Shown: positions 26,539 to 37,108, numbered from the stretch's first letter. The stretch is DNA of 64,000 nucleotides from Shinella granuli (GCF_004341885.1 NZ_SLVX01000018.1:55924-119923); one strand, 5' to 3'. Program-made: numbers and translations. Notes: generated by a model from the sequence alone, not told the origin.

Positions 26539-27501
26539 ATGAGACGACCGCGCCTGTTGATCACACGCCCTATGCCGGCGCCCGTGCATGAGCGTGCGGG
26601 CACGCTCTTCGACCTGACGATCCGCAAGGACACGGGCCCCACGACAATGGCGGAACTCTCCGCCGCCCTCCTCGATCATGACGCGATCCTGCCCTCGCTC
26701 GGCGACGTCTTTTCCCCGGCGGTGTTTGCGGGCGTGGTATCGTCGCGCTGCCGCATCCTTGCCAATTTCGGGGCCGGGGTCAGCCATATCGACCTTGCGG
26801 CCGCCGCAGGCGCCGGCATCGCCGTGACCAACACGCCGGGGGCCGTCACCGGCCCGACCGCCGATCTCGCCATGCTGCTTCTGCTGATGAGCGCGCGCCG
26901 TGCGGGCGAGGGCGAGCGGCTCGTGCGATCGGGGGAGTGGAAGGGCTGGCACCCGGTGCAGCTTCTCGGCCAGGACGTTTCCGGCAGCACGGTCGGTATC
27001 GTCGGCATGGGGCGCATCGGGCAGGAGGTCGCCCGGCGCGCCGCCGCCGGTTTCGGCATGCGGGTGTTGTTCCACAACCGCTCACCGAAGACGGTGCCCG
27101 GCGTGGAGGCGATGCAGGTGCCGCTGGATGAATTGCTGCGGCGCGCCGACTTCGTCGTGCTGACCGTGCCGGGCGGCAACGAGACGCGCCACCTGATCGA
27201 CGAGCGCGCCTTCATGCTGATGCGGCCTGAGGCGCATCTCGTCAATGTCTCGCGCGGTGAAGTGGTGGACGAGGCGGCGCTGATCCGGGCGCTGGACAAT
27301 CGCCGGATCGCCGGGGCGGCGCTCGATGTCTACGAATTCGAGCCCGCCGTGCCGGCCGCCCTGCGCGAACGCGACGACGTCGTGCTGCTGCCCCATCTCG
27401 GCTCGGCGACGCATGCGGCACGCGCGGCGATGGGCATGACGGCGCTCGACAATCTGGAAGCCTTTTTCCGCGGCGATACGCCGGAAAACCGGGTCGCGTG
27501 A
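26539..27501 (+). CDS. D-2-hydroxyacid dehydrogenase (glyoxylate/hydroxypyruvate reductase type)
   Basis: 320 residues of the D-isomer-specific 2-hydroxyacid dehydrogenase family. Catalytic-domain residues (FGAGVSHIDLAAA), the NAD loop VGIVGMGRIGQEVARRAAAGFG (around residue 155), the catalytic Arg in LVNVSRGEVVDE, Glu in the YEFEP region and His in LLPHLGSATHAARAAMG are present. It would reduce a 2-oxo acid such as glyoxylate, or oxidise the hydroxyacid. As first gene of the plus-strand half of the divergent cluster it may handle a two- or three-carbon product of ring cleavage. Confidence 0.9.
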   Translation: MRRPRLLITRPMPAPVHERAGTLFDLTIRKDTGPTTMAELSAALLDHDAILPSLGDVFSPAVFAGVVSSRCRILANFGAGVSHIDLAAAAGAGIAVTNTPGAVTGPTADLAMLLLLMSARRAGEGERLVRSGEWKGWHPVQLLGQDVSGSTVGIVGMGRIGQEVARRAAAGFGMRVLFHNRSPKTVPGVEAMQVPLDELLRRADFVVLTVPGGNETRHLIDERAFMLMRPEAHLVNVSRGEVVDEAALIRALDNRRIAGAALDVYEFEPAVPAALRERDDVVLLPHLGSATHAARAAMGMTALDNLEAFFRGDTPENRVA

Positions 27502-27523
27502 ACACGAGGTAGGGGAGGACGAC

Positions 27524-28726
27524 ATGAACCATATTGCGATCCTGGGGGCCGGGCAGGCCGGCTCGTCACTGGCGGCCAAGCTGCGGGGCCTCGGTTTTGG
27601 CGGGCGCATCACCCTCATCGGCGAGGAGGGCACGCTGCCCTACCAGCGCCCGCCGCTCTCCAAGAAGTACCTGATGGGGGAAATGACGCTGGAGCAACTG
27701 CACCTGCGGCCCGAACGCTTCTACGCGGACAACGACATTGCCCTGCTGCTCGGTGAAAAGGTCGCCGCCATCGATCGTGCCGCGCGGCAGGTCCGTCTCG
27801 GCAACGACGTGGTGGCCTATGACCAACTGGCGCTGACGACGGGAGCGACGCCGCGTGCGCTGCCGGCCGCGCTCGGGGGCGGCCTGCAGGGCGTCTATGT
27901 GGTGCGCAACCTGGCCGATGTCGATCGCATGGCCCCGGAATTCCGCGAAGGGCGGCGGGTGCTGGTCGTCGGCGGCGGTTATATCGGGCTGGAGGCGGCG
28001 GCGGTGGCGGCCAGGCTCGGCCTGAAGGTAACGCTGATCGAGGCGGCCGAACGCATTCTCCAGCGCGTCGCCGCACCGCAGACCTCGGACTATTTTCGGA
28101 ACCTCCATGCCGGCAACGGCGTCGAAATCCTCGAAGGGACGGGCCTTGCCGGGCTGGAGCGCAGGGAGGCGATCTCGGCGGCGCTTTCGGACGGCTCGCG
28201 CCGCGAAGTGGATTTCGTCATCGTCGGCATCGGTGTGGCGGCCAATGACGGGCTGGCGGCGGCGGCGGGTCTTGCCTGCGACGGCGGCATTCTCGTCGAT
28301 GCGCATGGCAGGACCGGCGATCCGGCCATCTGGGCGGCCGGCGATTGCGCGCGCCTGCCCTATCGCGGCGAGATGATCCGGCTGGAAAGCGTGCAGAACG
28401 CCATCGACCAGGCCGAGGCGGTCGCCGCCAACATGCTGGGCGCGGCGGCGGATTACGTGCCGAAGCCGTGGTTCTGGTCCGATCAGTATGATGTGAAGCT
28501 GCAGATCGCCGGCCTGAACATGGCATTCGACCAGGTGGTGGTGCGGCCGGGGGCGAACGAGAGGGCGCGCTCGCACTGGTATTTCCGCCAAGGCGCGCTG
28601 CTCGCCGTCGATGCCATGAACGAGCCGCGCAGCTACATGGTGGGCAAACGTCTGATCGAGGCAGGGCGCTCACCCTTGCCGGGCCAGGTGGCCGACGCGG
28701 GCTTCGATCTGAAAAGCCTGATATGA
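27524..28726 (+). CDS. FAD-dependent ferredoxin reductase (rhodocoxin/putidaredoxin reductase type)
   Basis: 400 residues. The first FAD dinucleotide loop is ILGAGQAGSSLAAKLRGLG (residue 6 on), then YQRPPLSKKYLMGE. The second loop for NAD(P)H is VVGGGYIGLEAAAVAARLG around residue 147; WAAGDCARLP binds FAD; the C-terminal reductase domain has WFWSDQYDVKLQIAG. This class reduces [2Fe-2S] ferredoxins for oxygenases. Its likely partner is the ferredoxin gene at 18775, at the far end of the divergent unit. No terminal oxygenase is found in the window. Confidence 0.91.
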   Translation: MNHIAILGAGQAGSSLAAKLRGLGFGGRITLIGEEGTLPYQRPPLSKKYLMGEMTLEQLHLRPERFYADNDIALLLGEKVAAIDRAARQVRLGNDVVAYDQLALTTGATPRALPAALGGGLQGVYVVRNLADVDRMAPEFREGRRVLVVGGGYIGLEAAAVAARLGLKVTLIEAAERILQRVAAPQTSDYFRNLHAGNGVEILEGTGLAGLERREAISAALSDGSRREVDFVIVGIGVAANDGLAAAAGLACDGGILVDAHGRTGDPAIWAAGDCARLPYRGEMIRLESVQNAIDQAEAVAANMLGAAADYVPKPWFWSDQYDVKLQIAGLNMAFDQVVVRPGANERARSHWYFRQGALLAVDAMNEPRSYMVGKRLIEAGRSPLPGQVADAGFDLKSLI

Positions 28727-28890
28727 CAGGCTCCGAGGCGCGTTTTTCCGCCGGCATCGCGCCTGTGCCCGGCGGAGGTCCATCCGGATGCCTTCCGCGC
28801 TTCCGCTGATGTTTTCCTTGAAACCCGGTGGCTCAATCGATATCCGACGCCGGTGATCGGAAACACAGAACCATCGACAGGTTGAGCAGC

Positions 28891-29823
28891 ATGGCCCCCG
28901 ACTTCCTTGTAACGCATTCCGGCGGCTTTCATGCGGATGAACTGCTGTCCAGCGTGATCCTCACGCGGCTGTTTCCGGCTGCCCGTCTCGTGCGCAGCCG
29001 CGCGCCGCAGTGGATTACGCCCGGCAGCGACAGGATCATCTATGATGTCGGCGGCGCCTATGATCCGGCCATGGGGATATTCGACCATCATCAGCGCGGG
29101 GCGCCATTGCGGGAGGATGGCCAGCCGTTCAGCTCCTTCGGGTTGATCTGGCGCCAGTTCGGCCGGGACTACCTGAGGGCCGTCGGCGTTCCCGCTTCCG
29201 ATATCGATGCCCTGCATGCAGGCTTCGATATGGATTTCGTGCTGCCGGTCGATCTGATGGACAACGGGGCCTTGAGCCCGTCGGTTGCCGGCGCTCTGGC
29301 CAAGCTGACGCTGCCTGTCCTGCTGGAAACGCTCAAGCCTGTCTTCGATGACAGGGAGCCGGATGCCGACGACCGGGCATTCCAGAATGCGCTTGCGATC
29401 GCGCGCAGTTTCGTAGAGGCGAGCATAAGGCAGGCCGCCGCGAAGCTGCGCGCGGAGGCGATCGTGCTCCAGGCGATCACGGCGGCTGGTGATAATCCGG
29501 TGCTGGAGCTTCCCATGGGGATGCCGTTCCGGCCTGCAATCGTGAAGGCGGGTGCGGATCATCTTCTGTTCGTCGTCCATCCGCGAGAGAACGATTGGTG
29601 CCTGACCGGCATCAGGCGGTCGAGCGACGGATTCGAATTGCGGGCCGATCTTCCGGCGAGTTGGGCCGGCCTGTCCGGCGAGGATCTTGCAGCGGTTTGC
29701 GGCGTGGCCGACGCAACGTTCTGCCATAACGGCCGCTTCATCGCCGCGGCGAGAACGCGCGATGCCGCGCTCGATATGGCGAGGATCGCGGTCGTGCATG
29801 CCGGGCCGGCAGCGGCAACATAG
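28891..29823 (+). CDS. MYG1-family protein (DHH-like metal phosphoesterase fold)
   Basis: 310 residues. The family hallmarks are at the N-terminus: THSGGFHADELLSSVIL (residues 8-24) and IYDVGGAYDPAMGIFDHHQRG (48-68), which supply His/Asp metal ligands of the DHH type. Eukaryotic MYG1 is a 3'-5' RNA exonuclease; bacterial function is not settled. The ATG at 28891 puts the conserved block at the usual position; a GTG at 28828 would add 21 residues without support. The gene stands alone, with a strong hairpin after it (29905-29928). Confidence 0.85.
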   Translation: MAPDFLVTHSGGFHADELLSSVILTRLFPAARLVRSRAPQWITPGSDRIIYDVGGAYDPAMGIFDHHQRGAPLREDGQPFSSFGLIWRQFGRDYLRAVGVPASDIDALHAGFDMDFVLPVDLMDNGALSPSVAGALAKLTLPVLLETLKPVFDDREPDADDRAFQNALAIARSFVEASIRQAAAKLRAEAIVLQAITAAGDNPVLELPMGMPFRPAIVKAGADHLLFVVHPRENDWCLTGIRRSSDGFELRADLPASWAGLSGEDLAAVCGVADATFCHNGRFIAAARTRDAALDMARIAVVHAGPAAAT

Positions 29824-29904
29824 GCGGCCGGCTGACCTCGGGACATCGATGTGATCCGTATGGCGGGCCGGGGGGAGGCGATCCGCGCCGACGGGACATG
29901 CGCA

Positions 29905-29928
29905 GGCCGGCCCCGCAAGGGGCCGGCC
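29905..29928. terminator. Strong hairpin between convergent genes
   Basis: GGCCGGCCCC-gcaa-GGGGCCGGCC, perfect 10-base arms with a 4-base loop, between the MYG1-family gene (+) and the YcaC-like gene (-). Only a weak T-rich stretch (gttgttcg) follows, so bidirectional termination is inferred from placement. Confidence 0.6.
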
Positions 29929-29956
29929 ACGTTGTTCGATGGGGTGCGGTCGATGG

Positions 29957-30646
29957 TCATCGTGCCGGGTTGGGGCCGATGCGCTTGCCGTGGCGGGTGC
30001 GTTCCTCGCCCTTGTGGACCATGGTGACGGCATAGTCGATGCCCATGCCGTAGGCGCCGGAATGTTCCTTCACGATGGCGGTGACGGCGTCATAGGTCTT
30101 CTTGTGGGCCCAGTCGCGCTGCCATTCGAGGAGGACCTGCTGCCAGGTAACGGGCACGACGCCGGCCTGGACCATGCGGTCCATCGCGTATTTGTGGGCA
30201 TCCACCGACGTGCCGCCGGATGCATCGGCCACCATGTAGATCTCGTAGTCGGTGTCGTGCAGGCAGGAGAGGGCGAAAGTGGTGTTGCAGACTTCCGTCC
30301 ACAGACCGGAGACAATGACCTTCTTGCGGCCGTTCGCGGCGTTCCTGGCGAGTGCGTCGCGAACGTTCTGGTCGTCCCAGGAGTTCATCGAGGTCCGCTC
30401 GAGGATGTCGTTTTCCGGGAAGACGGCGAGAAGTTCCGGATAGGTATGCCCGGAGAAGGAGTCCGTCTCGACGGTCGTGATGGTTGTCGGAATATCGAAG
30501 ACCCTGGCTGCCTTGGCGAGGCCCACGACATTGTTCTTCAGCGTCTGGCGGTCGATCGACTGGACGCCGAAGGCCATCTGCGGCTGCTGGTCGATGAAGA
30601 TGATCTGGCTGTTTTCCGGAGTCAGGACTTCGAGTTTGCTGGACAT
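29957..30646 (-). CDS. Isochorismatase-family hydrolase, YcaC-like (copy 1)
   Basis: 229 residues of the cysteine-hydrolase fold. The catalytic Asp is in IIFIDQQPQMAFG (around residue 19), with the expected Lys near KKVIVSG and Cys in GLWTEVCNTTFAL (about residue 118). YcaC-type enzymes form octamers and are nicotinamidase/isochorismatase relatives of unknown substrate. It is divergent from the LysR gene at 30797 across 150 bases, so that regulator probably controls it. A second, similar copy lies at 46599-47255. Confidence 0.88.
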   Translation of the reverse strand: MSSKLEVLTPENSQIIFIDQQPQMAFGVQSIDRQTLKNNVVGLAKAARVFDIPTTITTVETDSFSGHTYPELLAVFPENDILERTSMNSWDDQNVRDALARNAANGRKKVIVSGLWTEVCNTTFALSCLHDTDYEIYMVADASGGTSVDAHKYAMDRMVQAGVVPVTWQQVLLEWQRDWAHKKTYDAVTAIVKEHSGAYGMGIDYAVTMVHKGEERTRHGKRIGPNPAR

Positions 30647-30753
30647 GGTCTATCTCCTCTCTGATGTGGAAAGGAAGGGCCCTTGCCCTGCCTTCGCCGT
30701 TTCTGCATTTCGATGGAGACAGATGTAGCGGCGTTGATTGCGTCGTAGAATTA

Positions 30754-30771
30754 CAATAATAATGTCCATTG
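30754..30771. promoter_or_regulatory. Inverted repeat in the YcaC/LysR divergent region
   Basis: CAAT-N10-ATTG in an AT-rich stretch between the isochorismatase-like gene and the LysR gene; it contains a T-N11-A pair, the LysR-type box. It is a candidate site only, since such short arms occur by chance. Confidence 0.3.
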
Positions 30772-30796
30772 AATTGCGATTACGGAAATAATCGAA

Positions 30797-31696
30797 GTGA
30801 ACGACTACAAGGCCCTGCGCATCTTCCTGCTGGCCGCCGAAAAGCGGAACTTCGCCCAGGTGGCGCGGGAGCTCAACATGGCGCCCGCCGCCATCACGCG
30901 CACCATTGCCGCGCTGGAGGAGGAACTCGGCCTCCAGCTCTTCGTGCGGACGACGCGGCAGGTGTCGCTGACGACGGACGGCGCCATCTTCGCCGCCCAG
31001 ATCCAGCCGGCCTTCCAGGCACTCGAAACGGCGCGCAAGGATATCATGGATGCCCACAAGACGGACCAGGGACGGCTTCGCATCAGTGCGCCGACATGGT
31101 TCGGCAAGGCCGTTCTGCCGCCGATCCTCACCGGCTTTCGAAAACTCTATCCGAAGATCAATTTCGAGATCTCGCTGGCGGACGGTTTCGTCAACATTCT
31201 CGACCAGGATTTCGATCTCGCCATTCGCATCTCCTCGACCCCTTCCGACAAGTTCACCATCTGGCGCAAGGTCTGCGTGATTCCGCGTGTGCTCGTGGCG
31301 GCGCCCGGAAGCCGGTTTGCGGCCATGGACCATCCCGGCGAACTGGCGCCGGACGAATGCCTTGCCTATAGCGGGGAAAGCCGCCGCGAGGCGTGGGTGC
31401 TTTCGGACGGCAGCGCGACCGTCGAGATCTCCGCCGGCCGCAGCTTCAGCGCCAACAATGGCGACGTCCTCGCCGACATGGCGGCGGAGGGTGCCGGCGT
31501 CACGCTGCTGCCGCGCTTCCACGTCGCGGCACACCTGCAGGCCGGCCGGCTGGCGCATGTGCTGCCGCGCTGGTCGCCGCCCGACCTGTGGCTGACCCTT
31601 TATTACCCGCCCTACCAGGCGCTTCCGCCCCGCATCGCGGCCTTCTCGAAATATTTCGAGCAGCACGTGCCGGCCTACATGTCCGTACTGCAGTAG
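30797..31696 (+). CDS. LysR-family transcriptional regulator
   Basis: 299 residues. The N-terminal winged helix (NFAQVARELNMAPAAITRTIAALEEELGLQLFVRTTRQVSLT, residues 16-57) is followed by a periplasmic-binding-like effector domain (ISLADGFVNILDQDFDLAIRI). It starts at a GTG; the N-terminus MNDYKALRIFLLAAEKRNF is standard for this family. It diverges from the YcaC-like gene and converges on the hydroxyquinol operon, so the YcaC-like gene is its likelier target. Confidence 0.91.
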   Translation: MNDYKALRIFLLAAEKRNFAQVARELNMAPAAITRTIAALEEELGLQLFVRTTRQVSLTTDGAIFAAQIQPAFQALETARKDIMDAHKTDQGRLRISAPTWFGKAVLPPILTGFRKLYPKINFEISLADGFVNILDQDFDLAIRISSTPSDKFTIWRKVCVIPRVLVAAPGSRFAAMDHPGELAPDECLAYSGESRREAWVLSDGSATVEISAGRSFSANNGDVLADMAAEGAGVTLLPRFHVAAHLQAGRLAHVLPRWSPPDLWLTLYYPPYQALPPRIAAFSKYFEQHVPAYMSVLQ

Positions 31697-31793
31697 ATCG
31701 GACCACCGGACGCGCCGATGCCGGCCTTACTCCCCGGCGTGCCGGGAAGCGGAACGCCTGAAGCGGGATTCCTCTGCAACGGGGCCTGATGCT

Positions 31794-32696
31794 TCAGGCT
31801 GCCCCGCGGGCCTCCCCCTTCCGCGCCAGCACGAAGTCGTACTCCACCTCCCAGAACGGCCCGGCGAAGTCGTAGCCCTTCGCCCGCGCGGGATCGTCGA
31901 CGAGATGGAAATCGGCGAGGAGACTCTGCTTCACGCCGAACACGGCGTCCGAGTTGATATAGGGGTCGTGCGGGTCGAAGATATGGGTGATCAGCGTCTC
32001 GAAGCCTTCGGCCTTGAGGATGTAGTGCAGGTGCGCCGGGCGATAGGGATGCCGGCCGAGATGGTTCAGCATCCGGCCAACCGGCCCGTCATGCGGGATC
32101 GGGTAGTATTTCGGCTTGACGGCACGGAACCAGTAGCGTCCGTCCTCCCCCGTGCGAAACACGCCGCGCAGGTTGAATTCCGGCTGGATGCCGAGCTGCT
32201 GCACGTCGTAGAAACCCTCGTCGTTGGCCTGCCAGACATCCAGCACCGCGCCCGTGATCGGCCGGCCGGCCGTGTCGAGGATGCGGCCGGAGATCACCAT
32301 GTCCTCGCCCTTCTGGTCGAGGCAGATGTTCGCGCCCATCGGCAGTTCCGGCGCGTCCTGTACATGGAACGGCCCGAGCACCGTGCTTTCCGAGGCGCCG
32401 GAGGGTTTGCGGTTGTTGATGGCGTCGACCAGCATCGAGACGCCGAGCGTATCGGAGAGCAGGATGAATTCCTGCCGCCACTCGTTGCACATCTGGCCGG
32501 TGCGGGTGAGGAAGAGGATGGCCTCCATCCACTCCTCCTGCGTCGGCTCGATCTCCTTCACCGCCTCGTGCAGCTTGCGCGTCACGACCTCCATGATCGC
32601 CTTCAGCCGCGCGTCCTTCGCGTTCCTGTTGCGGCCGGCGACGACCTCGACGGAGTTTTCCTCGGTGAAGAAACCCTTTTCGTGCTCGTCCATCAT
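31794..32696 (-). CDS. Intradiol dioxygenase, hydroxyquinol 1,2-dioxygenase-like (copy 1, all iron ligands present)
   Basis: 300 residues: an N-terminal catechol-dioxygenase helical domain (residues 30-100), then the beta-sandwich. The Fe(III) ligand set is complete: Tyr163 (GFYDVQ), Tyr197 or 198 (KYYPIPHDGPVG), His222 and His224 (RPAHLHY). It would cleave 1,2,4-trihydroxybenzene to maleylacetate, which the reductase at 39197 then uses. The start overlaps the monooxygenase stop as ATGA. It is the last gene of the operon and differs from the copy at the operon's front in keeping its second His. Confidence 0.9.
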   Translation of the reverse strand: MMDEHEKGFFTEENSVEVVAGRNRNAKDARLKAIMEVVTRKLHEAVKEIEPTQEEWMEAILFLTRTGQMCNEWRQEFILLSDTLGVSMLVDAINNRKPSGASESTVLGPFHVQDAPELPMGANICLDQKGEDMVISGRILDTAGRPITGAVLDVWQANDEGFYDVQQLGIQPEFNLRGVFRTGEDGRYWFRAVKPKYYPIPHDGPVGRMLNHLGRHPYRPAHLHYILKAEGFETLITHIFDPHDPYINSDAVFGVKQSLLADFHLVDDPARAKGYDFAGPFWEVEYDFVLARKGEARGAA

Positions 32697-34456
32697 CGGT
32701 CTTCCTTTCCAAGTACGGCGGCCAACACCCGGCGCAGGTCGTCGGCCGGATCGTCCGTCCCCTCCGCCCGCCGCCAGCAGACGTGGTGGTCGGGCCGCAC
32801 CAGCACGACGCCGCCGTCGCGCACCTCGCTGAGAGCGGCCCAGTCGCCGGAAAAATCCTGCCATTGCTGGCGCGGGCCGATGATGTGGGCGGCGATCTCG
32901 ACGCCGCGTTCGCGGCCGACCACCTTCGCCGCCTCGACCCAGCCCTGCCCGCCGATGCCGGTCAGCAGCGTGAAGCGGCCGCGGCCCGCCAGATCCAGCG
33001 TCGAAACCTTCCGGCCATCCTCGGCAAAGAGCCAGGCATGCGGCAGGCGGGCGCCCGGCCAGGTCGTCTGCTGGAAATGCAGTTCCGGGTCCTTCTCGAA
33101 GGCGGGTTCGGGTTCGCCATCGGTCACCACGGCCTGCGAGCGGTAGCGCTGGTTCATCTCCACGCCGTGGGCGTCGAATTCGTAGACCTTCGCCGCGATC
33201 GCCTTGCGGATGGCGGCGCGCTGTTCCTCGGCGGCAGGCGTGTCGTTGCAGCGGGCGTCCATGTTCTGCTGCATCTTCACCGGGTCGATGGAATCGAGCA
33301 GGCCGAGCGCCTTGAAGATCGGCCCGAATTCCTCGATCGACTTGTTGGCGCGGGTGACGATCTGCTTGGCGATGGGCGCGCGCTCGGCGTCGTAGCTTGC
33401 CAGCAGCCCTTCGCCGGCCTGCCCCCTCAGCACATAGGCGAGCTTCCAGGCGAGGTTGAAGGCATCCTGGATGGAGGTGTTGGAGCCGAGCCCGTTCGAC
33501 GGCGGATGGCGGTGGATGGCATCGCCCATGCAGAAGACGCGGCCGTTCGAAAGCGTCGTCGCATACATGTTGTTGACGGTCCAGGTGGAGACCGACTTGA
33601 TCGTCACGTCGAGATCGGCGACGCCGACGAGGTCGCGCACGACCTTTTTCGCATGCGCCTCGTCCACGGCGGGGGCGGGCTGGTTGATGTCGTAGCCCCA
33701 GACGATCAGCCATTCGTGCCAGGGGCGCACCATGCGCACCAGCCCCATGCCGATGCCGCCGACATCGGCGCCGGGCTGCAGGACCCAGTAGAGCACCGAG
33801 GGGCGGTGGGCGACATAGCGGGAAAGATCGGCCTCGAAGAGGATGTTCATCGAGCCGGCGACACCCATGCGGCCCTCGAAGCTGAGCCCCGCATGTTCCG
33901 CCACCTTCGAATTGCCGCCGTCCGCGCCGACGAGATATCTTGAGCGCACGGTCAGGGTCTTGCCGGTCAGCCGGTCGAGGCAGGTGGTGGTGACGCCCTC
34001 CGCGTCCTGCTCATGGCTGACATATTCCGTCGACATGCGCGCCTGCGTGCCGCGCGAACAGGCGGTCTTGAAGAGCAGCGGCTCCATGAAGGTCTGCGGC
34101 AGGTCGTTCATCTTGCTCGGCGAGGAGAGCTGATGCTCTGCGCGGGAAGCGGGGTGCATGCCCCAGCTCTTCATGCGGCCGATCTCCTCGCCGGCGAGCG
34201 CCGTGCAGAAGACGTTCTCGCCCATCAGCTCCTGTTCGGCGGCGAACATGTAGGCCTCGTCCTCCACCTCGCGGCCGAGGTCGCGCAGCACCTCCATGGT
34301 GCGCTGGTTGGTGATGTGGGCGCGCGGCGTGTTGGCGAGCCAGCGGTAGCGGTTGATCACCATGTTCTCGATGCCGTAGCTCGCAAGCAGCGCGGCGGTG
34401 GCGGAACCGGCCGGGCCGGTGCCGATGATGAGAACGTCGGTTGTGATGTCAGCCAT
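32693..34456 (-). CDS. FAD-dependent aromatic monooxygenase (phenol hydroxylase/TfdB family)
   Basis: 587 residues. The N-terminal FAD loop is VLIIGTGPAGSATAALLASYG, the central DG motif YLVGADGGNSKVAE (around residue 185), the GD motif VFCMGDAIHRHPPSNGLGSNTSIQDAFNLAWK (around 310), and a C-terminal thioredoxin-like domain. The family includes 2,4-dichlorophenol and phenol hydroxylases and resorcinol hydroxylases. Between the intradiol dioxygenase and transporter genes, conversion of resorcinol (or a hydroxybenzoate) to hydroxyquinol is the likely step. No separate flavin reductase is needed for this single-component class. Confidence 0.9.
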   Translation of the reverse strand: MADITTDVLIIGTGPAGSATAALLASYGIENMVINRYRWLANTPRAHITNQRTMEVLRDLGREVEDEAYMFAAEQELMGENVFCTALAGEEIGRMKSWGMHPASRAEHQLSSPSKMNDLPQTFMEPLLFKTACSRGTQARMSTEYVSHEQDAEGVTTTCLDRLTGKTLTVRSRYLVGADGGNSKVAEHAGLSFEGRMGVAGSMNILFEADLSRYVAHRPSVLYWVLQPGADVGGIGMGLVRMVRPWHEWLIVWGYDINQPAPAVDEAHAKKVVRDLVGVADLDVTIKSVSTWTVNNMYATTLSNGRVFCMGDAIHRHPPSNGLGSNTSIQDAFNLAWKLAYVLRGQAGEGLLASYDAERAPIAKQIVTRANKSIEEFGPIFKALGLLDSIDPVKMQQNMDARCNDTPAAEEQRAAIRKAIAAKVYEFDAHGVEMNQRYRSQAVVTDGEPEPAFEKDPELHFQQTTWPGARLPHAWLFAEDGRKVSTLDLAGRGRFTLLTGIGGQGWVEAAKVVGRERGVEIAAHIIGPRQQWQDFSGDWAALSEVRDGGVVLVRPDHHVCWRRAEGTDDPADDLRRVLAAVLGKEDR

Positions 34457-35528
34457 GAAAACCTCCCTGGTGGATGGATGGACCGCCCGTGAGCTTGCGG
34501 CGGACCGGAAAGAGCTGGATGCCGGTGCGGTCGGAAAAGGCCCCCCAGAGACCGCGCGGCGCGAAAAGCATGACGAGGATGCCGGAAAGACCGAGCATCA
34601 GGAGATACCAGGAGCCGTAATCGGCCATGAGGTTCTGCAGAAGGAAGAACAGGACGACGCCGAGGATCGGTCCCTCGATGGTGCCGATGCCGCCGATGAC
34701 GACGATGAAGATGACATAGGCCGTCCAGTCGGTGACGGAGAAGGCGGCGTCCGGCGAGATGCGGGCCTTCTGCACATAGATCAGCGCGCCGGCAAGACCG
34801 GTGAGGAAGGCGGTGGCGAGGTAGACCAGCGCCTTCATGCGCCGCGCATCGACGCCGACGGCGCGGGCGGCCTGTTCGTTGTCGCGCACGGCGGCGAGGC
34901 CCAGCCCCTGCTTGCTGCGCAGCAGGCGGTAGATGAAGCCGATGGTGGCGGCGGCAAGGATGAGCGCCAGCCAGTAGGTGATGGCGTCGCTCGCCTCGGC
35001 CGGCTTCATGCCGAAGAGATCGCGCAGGAGGGAAACGCCCGCCATGTCGCGCACCGCCTCGCGCGGCAGCGAGGTGCCGGTGCCGCCGCCGAGCGCCTTC
35101 CACTGGGCGAAGAGGAGGCGCACGACCTCCGCCACCACCCAGGTGCCGATGGCGAAATAGGGGCCGTAGAGACGGAAGGTGAAGAAGGCGGTGGGGATGG
35201 CGAGCAGCATGGACAACACCCCGGCGATGAGGATCGCCGGCAGCGGATCGACGCCGAGGAGGATGACCGCGCCGAACATGGCATAGGCGCCGAAACCGAC
35301 GAAGACCTGCTGGCCGACGGAGATCAGCCCCGCATAGCCTGCCAGAAGGTTCCAGCTCTGCGCCAGCACCAGCATGGTGAGGATGAAGAACAGGTCCTGC
35401 ACCGTACTGCGCGAGACGAGGAAGGGCGCGGCGAGGCCGAGCGCCAGCACGGCGAACGCCACGAACAGCGCGAGCGAAGAGGCTTTCGAGCCGGTCTCGA
35501 CCTTGAGGGATGGCATGGCGATGGACAT
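34449..35528 (-). CDS. Branched-chain amino acid-type ABC permease, LivM-like
   Basis: About 359 residues with many hydrophobic segments. The LivM family block DNEQAARAVGVDARRMKALVYLATAFLTGLAGA (about residues 215-250) and GTIEGPILGVVLFFLLQ near the end are clear. I choose the ATG at 35528 with GAGGTG seven bases upstream over the GTG at 35537. Imports an aromatic acid or amide-type substrate rather than Leu/Ile/Val, inferred from the operon. Confidence 0.91.
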   Translation of the reverse strand: MSIAMPSLKVETGSKASSLALFVAFAVLALGLAAPFLVSRSTVQDLFFILTMLVLAQSWNLLAGYAGLISVGQQVFVGFGAYAMFGAVILLGVDPLPAILIAGVLSMLLAIPTAFFTFRLYGPYFAIGTWVVAEVVRLLFAQWKALGGGTGTSLPREAVRDMAGVSLLRDLFGMKPAEASDAITYWLALILAAATIGFIYRLLRSKQGLGLAAVRDNEQAARAVGVDARRMKALVYLATAFLTGLAGALIYVQKARISPDAAFSVTDWTAYVIFIVVIGGIGTIEGPILGVVLFFLLQNLMADYGSWYLLMLGLSGILVMLFAPRGLWGAFSDRTGIQLFPVRRKLTGGPSIHQGGFHG

Positions 35529-35538
35529 CGAAAACACC

Positions 35539-36388
35539 TCAGTCGACGGCGCGCGGGAAAAGACCGCGCGGCTTGATCAGGAGAACGGCGAGGAAGGCGA
35601 GATGGCCGGACAGGATCTGCCATTCGGGGTTTATCGACGCGCCGACCGTTTGCGCCACGCCGAGGATGACGCCGCCGGCGAGCGTGCCCCAGAGCGAGCC
35701 GAGGCCGCCGATGATCACCGCCTCGAAGGCATAGATCAGCCGCGCCGGCCCGGCGGTCGGGTCGAAATTGGCGCGGGTGCCGAGATAAAGCGCGGCGATC
35801 GTCACCACCACCATGGCAAGACCGGTCGCCACCGCGAAGATCTTTCGCGGGCGGATGCCCATCAGGCCGGCGGTCACGGTGTCGTCGGAGGTGGCGCGGA
35901 AGGCGCGGCCAAGCGCGGTGCGGTAGATCAGGAGGTTGAGCCCGACGACGACGGCGACCGCCGAGAGCAGGGCCATCAGCGGCATGAGGCCGACGGTGAC
36001 GGGGCCGAGGCCCATCGAGGCAGTCTCCAGCGGGCCGGCGGAGATGCGGCGGCTGTCTGCGGAAAAGCCTTCGAGCAGGCCGTTCTGGATGACGATCGAC
36101 AGGCCGAACGTGACGAGCAGCGGCGGCAGCACGTCCTTGCCCAGCGTGCGGTTGAACAGCACCTCCTGCAAGGCATAGCCGAGCGCGAACATCACCGGCG
36201 CGACGATGAGGGCGGCGAGGAAGGGATTGAGCCCGAGGGTGCTCACCAGCACGAGCAGCAGGAAGGCAGCGAGCACGATGAGGTCGCCATGGGCAAGGTT
36301 GACCAGCCGCATGATGCCGAAGACGAGGCTCAGCCCCGCGGCGAACAGCGCATAGAGCCCGCCGAGCAGCACGCCCTGGACGATGGTA

Positions 36389-36402
<14 letters not shown>
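35539..36402 (-). CDS. Branched-chain amino acid-type ABC permease, LivH-like
   Basis: 287 residues, MNMLDTIVQGVLLGGLYALFAAGLSLVFGIMRLVNLAHGD being the near-invariant LivH N-terminus; the GLNLLIYRTALGRAFRATSDD loop lies around residue 155-175 and GSLWGTLAGGVILGVAQ near the end. Forms the channel with LivM. Its start overlaps the LivF stop by 14 bases. Confidence 0.92.
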
Positions 36403-37104
<702 letters not shown>

Positions 37105-37108
<4 letters not shown>
